From Methanospirillum sp. (GTDB lineage Archaea > Halobacteriota > Methanomicrobia > Methanomicrobiales > Methanospirillaceae), in NCBI GenBank assembly GCA_028695895.1, contig JAQVIE010000030.1, positions 1 through 9,423 of the forward strand: a DNA stretch of 9,423 bases, written 5' to 3'. This document shows, one piece after another, positions 7,103-9,423 of the stretch (within the stretch, counting starts at the first letter, position 1; each line of letters starts with the position of its first letter). The notes under the pieces were generated by a model. The model was given only the letters and a program-made list of their open reading frames with translations, searched no databases and had not been told where the DNA came from. A program made the translations under genes and the position numbers.

Positions 7103-7729
7103 TCATGCGCCAAATCTACGGTTCCTTGATTGAAAATCTCTAAACGCGCGAATAAGATCAATTTTTCTTATCTTTTCCCAATTCAAGTCCAGAAAATAAA
7201 GCTCTGAATACACCGATTGCCAGATTAGAAAATCTACCAGGTGCGCTCCTCCGGTTTTAATAACACAATCCGGAGTGTGAGAAAAAGTCAGGTGCTGTTC
7301 AAGGACTTCTGTTGTTACATTCTCAGGGCTCACATTGTTATCTACCATGGCCCGGATTGCATCAGAAATTTCTTCCCGCCCTGATTTTCCAATAGCAATA
7401 GTAACTGGAATTCCTGTTCCGAATGATTCGGTTTTTTCCATATAATGAAGATGGATTTTTACTATATCAGATAAATTGTAAATTGATGAGATAAATGAAG
7501 GTTGTTTAGTAGAACAACAGGTACTGATATGAATAATAATCTCCTGAATCCCGATGTCCTTTTTAAAATTTTTTATTACTTTATCTGATATCTCAAGACA
7601 CCAGGTGATGATACGCCTGATTTGAAAAGGATCGCCATCCATTTCAGCATCAGATATCATAAAACAGATAACATGAGGAATACTATCAAGATTACGAAGA
7701 AGACTCCATTCATACAATTTATATATCAT
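7103..7729 (-). CDS. Degenerate cis-prenyltransferase homologue, probable NgBR/Nus1-like accessory subunit
   Basis: This 208-aa protein is recognisable as UppS family from YEWSLLRNLDSIPH (6-19), IAIGKSGREEISDAIR (111-126, equal to the AYGGREE block), VIKTGGAH (156-163), FLIWQSVYSELYF (167-179), KIDLIRAFRDFQ (189-200) and the end RRFGA (204-208). The catalytic side is destroyed. The DGNRR region reads ISDAEM (25-30), the GHRAG segment is missing, and the RTGxEYRxS motif has become KTGGAHLVD. It keeps the SELYF glutamate (E176) and the C-terminal RxG (R205-F206-G207), which in eukaryotes and bacteria contributes to the active site. This is the NgBR pattern, so I infer a non-catalytic partner of the UppS at 6324-7100. 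Its stop lies 2 nt from the uppS stop, tail to tail. Only a weak ribosome site (GAGAA) precedes the ATG. It is about 50 residues shorter than its partner. Confidence 0.85.
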   Translation of the reverse strand: MIYKLYEWSLLRNLDSIPHVICFMISDAEMDGDPFQIRRIITWCLEISDKVIKNFKKDIGIQEIIIHISTCCSTKQPSFISSIYNLSDIVKIHLHYMEKTESFGTGIPVTIAIGKSGREEISDAIRAMVDNNVSPENVTTEVLEQHLTFSHTPDCVIKTGGAHLVDFLIWQSVYSELYFLDLNWEKIRKIDLIRAFRDFQSRNRRFGA

Positions 7730-7754
7730 AGTATTCTCAAATTTAGTATAGGCA

Positions 7755-7817
7755 GGAGTAATTTATACAATAACTACTGAAATTTTTTAAATTTCACATT
7801 ATTCACAAGATTACTCC
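7755..7817. repeat. Nested, nearly concentric inverted repeats in the promoter of the accessory cis-prenyltransferase gene
   Basis: The outer arms GGAGTAAT (7755-7762) and ATTACTCC (7810-7817) are a perfect 8-bp inverted repeat. The inner arms TGAAATTT (7778-7785) and AAATTTCA (7789-7796) are another perfect 8-bp repeat with a 3-nt spacer. The two centres differ by only about 1 nt (7786 and 7787). The inner dyad covers the probable TATA box of the minus-strand gene, so it looks like a repressor operator, though AT-rich dyads arise easily by chance. Confidence 0.45.
7780..7794 (-). promoter_or_regulatory. Probable TATA box of the accessory cis-prenyltransferase gene
   Basis: On the minus strand the sequence AAATTTAAAAAATTT lies about 55 nt before the ATG at 7729. 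Transcription would start near 7760, inside the outer arm of the inverted repeat, leaving a leader of about 30 nt. Confidence 0.4.
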
Positions 7818-7872
7818 AGATTTTTCAGATTCCTTTCCTTAATAATTGACCTTATAACTTCTCTATGATAAC

Positions 7873-7880
7873 TATATAAG
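7873..7880 (+). promoter_or_regulatory. Probable TATA box of the RecA-like gene and dphB
   Basis: TATATAAG is the best TATA match in the window. A start about 25 nt downstream, near 7900, would give a leader of about 60 nt before the ATG at 7962. A second AT-rich run at 7949-7958 (TTTTTATATA-like) is too close to the ATG to direct it. Confidence 0.5.
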
Positions 7881-7932
7881 GATTCGATATGATGGAAATG
7901 TTAACACACCAGGAAGATATCATTGGGTTAAT

Positions 7933-7962
7933 ATGATAGAAAAACTATTTTTTATATACTAA
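7933..7962 (+). CDS. Possible 9-codon leader minicistron
   Basis: ATG at 7933 opens a 9-codon frame (MIEKLFFIY) whose TAA at 7960-7962 shares one base with the ATG of the next gene (TAATG). The next gene has no Shine-Dalgarno of its own, so termination-reinitiation could supply ribosomes. The minicistron itself has only a distant AGGAAG (7911-7916). It is short enough to be chance. Confidence 0.2.
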   Translation: MIEKLFFIY

Positions 7963-8666
7963 TGTACAAATATCTGACTGGCATTGATGTAATAGATCGG
8001 AAAGGAGGTGTCAATCCAGGAACTAATATTCTTGTTCTTTCTCCTTCATTTTGTGGTGGGGAGATGGTTGCATCATATCTGGCTATGCCCAGAAAGAAAG
8101 AATATATGATTGTCATTGCAACTGAAACACAGTCTGAAGATCTTATTGACTTTTTTTCGGATAAAGGGTTTGATACCGATTATATCGGAATTATTGATGC
8201 AATCACCAGAACCTCTTTTTCGACAATAGAAGATGCTCATAAAATAAAATATGTTGGTAGTCCGAGTGATCTTACCGGCATGGATATAAAATTCTCTCAA
8301 CTAACAGAGGAAATAATGAAAGGTGATTTTACTGATGATCCTGATCAGTTATTTCCTACACCTATCAGATATTGTATTATCTCCCTGACCTCAATGCTGA
8401 TGTTTAGGAAAATTGATATAATATACCAGTTTCTTCATGTAGTTACTTCCAAACTCCGTAAATTAGGTTCCATTGGCGTTTTTTTATTAAATAATGAATC
8501 ATTTGATCAAAAGAGCCTGGCAATAGTCAAACAACTTATGAATATCGTTGTCGAACTTAGATCATCTGAAGAAGGAAATCAAATCCGTCTTCAGGGGACT
8601 ATGGGTCTTTCTGTGAATTGGACCACATTTTCCTTTGAAGATGAAAAATTAATTATTTCACCTTAA
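7962..8666 (+). CDS. KaiC/RAD55-like RecA-fold protein with degenerate P-loop
   Basis: This 234-aa protein begins like archaeal KaiC/RAD55-family ATPases: [23 protein letters not shown] at 4-26 has the expected TG-D-LD-GG-PG-N-L spacing, so the ATG at 7962 is credible. Where Walker A (GxxGxGKT) should follow, the sequence reads SPSFCGGEM (27-35). The lysine is replaced by glutamate and the threonine is absent. The Walker B position IISLTSML (139-146) lacks the usual aspartate. It is therefore unlikely to bind or hydrolyse ATP in the standard way. It resembles the degenerate RecA-like proteins (HTR-like in haloarchaea) common in Euryarchaeota, whose role is unknown, perhaps sensory or regulatory. 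No Shine-Dalgarno is present. The dphB ATG follows 5 nt after the stop, suggesting cotranscription. Confidence 0.7.
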   Translation: MYKYLTGIDVIDRKGGVNPGTNILVLSPSFCGGEMVASYLAMPRKKEYMIVIATETQSEDLIDFFSDKGFDTDYIGIIDAITRTSFSTIEDAHKIKYVGSPSDLTGMDIKFSQLTEEIMKGDFTDDPDQLFPTPIRYCIISLTSMLMFRKIDIIYQFLHVVTSKLRKLGSIGVFLLNNESFDQKSLAIVKQLMNIVVELRSSEEGNQIRLQGTMGLSVNWTTFSFEDEKLIISP

Positions 8667-8671
8667 TACAC

Positions 8672-9423
8672 ATGTTGATTTTTGCAGGTCTGGGTCTTTA
8701 TGATCTTGACGATATTTCTTTAAAAGGATTAAAAGCAATAAAAAATGCCGATTTTATATTCTTAGAGTCTTATACATCAAAATTATCCGGAGCTGGTCTT
8801 GATCAGATGCATGAGAGATATGGAAAAGATATCATAGTTCTCAGTCGTCAGGATGTAGAACTGGAACCTGAACCGATCCTAAAAGCAGCTGAAAATGGGG
8901 TTGCGGTTTTTTTAACTGGTGGGGATCCTATGGTTTCAACAACTCATGCAGACCTTCGTATAAGGGCAAAAGACCGCGGTATTGAGACAAAGATAATTCA
9001 TGGTTCTTCTATCGTAAGCGCAGTATGTGGTCTTACAGGTTTGCAAAATTATCGTTTTGGAAAATCCTGTTCAATTCCATATCCTGTTCACAACTGGTTT
9101 CCTAAGACGCCACTTGATACCATTCTTTTGAATTTAAAACAAAATCTTCACACTCTTGTGTATCTTGACATTCAGGAAAAACAGTTTATGTCGATTCGTG
9201 AAGGAATCGAAATTCTTGAAAAGCTGATGGAAGATTCATCAGAATCCATCCCTTTATTTGTAGGAGTAGCCAGGGCAGGCTCAGATATGCCGGTGGATGT
9301 CGCAGGAACCGGTGAAAAACTTAAAAATATCGATTTTGGACCGCCGTTGCACATTCTTGTTGTTCCGGCAACACTTCATGAGATTGAAAAGGAATATCTG
9401 AAGGACTTTGCCTGGTATGTTCA
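8672..9423 (+). CDS. dphB: Diphthine synthase, 3' end outside window
   Basis: The frame is open from ATG 8672 to the right edge, giving 250 residues of an expected 255-270. DphB (Dph5 family) uses S-adenosylmethionine to methylate the modified histidine of elongation factor 2 during diphthamide synthesis in the cytoplasm. The fold is the tetrapyrrole-methylase type. Motifs seen: [11 protein letters not shown] at 6-16, FLESYTS at 30-36, [16 protein letters not shown] at 80-95 (SAM-binding loop), [21 protein letters not shown] at 110-130 and TLVYLDI at 161-167. No frame breaks occur. The gene follows the RecA-like gene by 5 nt and has no visible Shine-Dalgarno, so it probably depends on coupling to it or on a weak site. 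Confidence in function is high because these motifs are specific. Confidence 0.96.
   Translation, partial: MLIFAGLGLYDLDDISLKGLKAIKNADFIFLESYTSKLSGAGLDQMHERYGKDIIVLSRQDVELEPEPILKAAENGVAVFLTGGDPMVSTTHADLRIRAKDRGIETKIIHGSSIVSAVCGLTGLQNYRFGKSCSIPYPVHNWFPKTPLDTILLNLKQNLHTLVYLDIQEKQFMSIREGIEILEKLMEDSSESIPLFVGVARAGSDMPVDVAGTGEKLKNIDFGPPLHILVVPATLHEIEKEYLKDFAWYV

Noticed and set aside
8001..8010. Perfect Shine-Dalgarno AAAGGAGGTG inside the RecA-like gene
   Set aside because: No start codon follows at usable spacing, and the bases encode the conserved Lys-Gly-Gly-Val stretch.
1..9423. CRISPR arrays, insertion sequences, attachment sites, rRNA or tRNA genes
   Set aside because: No regularly spaced repeats, transposase or integrase frames or RNA gene signatures were seen on either strand.

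Overview
The window looks like chromosomal DNA from a methanogenic archaeon, most likely of the Methanomicrobiales (a Methanospirillum-like genome is my best guess). The reasons are a diphthamide methyltransferase gene (dphB, absent from bacteria), an archaeal COG2108-type radical SAM protein, an archaeal-type cis-prenyltransferase, AT-rich TATA-like promoters, Shine-Dalgarno sites before only some genes, and moderate-to-low G+C. The assignment rests on gene content and recollection, not on a search. I see no mobile element, CRISPR array, tRNA or rRNA.

Left part (1-2689, + strand): the 3' part of a GltA/NfnB-type NADPH oxidoreductase, a short RNase III-domain protein 3 nt downstream, and a polytopic YbhN/UPF0104 flippase-like membrane protein. 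Middle part (2749-4952, - strand): a tight purD-argF operon with a 4-nt ATGA overlap (purine and arginine synthesis), converging on the flippase gene. A 361-nt divergent intergenic region follows.

Right part: a COG2108-type radical SAM gene overlaps uppS (cis-prenyltransferase) by 4 nt on the + strand. Converging on uppS with only 2 nt between the stops is a second, degenerate cis-prenyltransferase homologue on the - strand. A 232-nt divergent promoter region separates that gene from a KaiC/RAD55-like RecA-fold protein with a ruined P-loop, followed 5 nt later by dphB, which runs off the right edge about 10 residues short of its expected end.

The most interesting system is the pair of cis-prenyltransferase genes. 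The 258-aa protein keeps the catalytic DGNRR and RTGNEYRTS motifs but lacks the C-terminal RxG motif. The 208-aa protein has lost the catalytic motifs but ends in RFGA. This is the split seen in eukaryotic DHDDS/NgBR, so the two probably form a heteromeric polyprenyl diphosphate synthase that makes the glycan carrier lipid. The radical SAM enzyme translationally coupled to the catalytic subunit, and possibly the flippase-like protein, may belong to the same lipid-carrier pathway. That link is inference. Other points are the divergence of RNase III catalytic residues, a nested inverted repeat in the promoter of the accessory subunit, and the P-loop-less RecA-like protein next to dphB.
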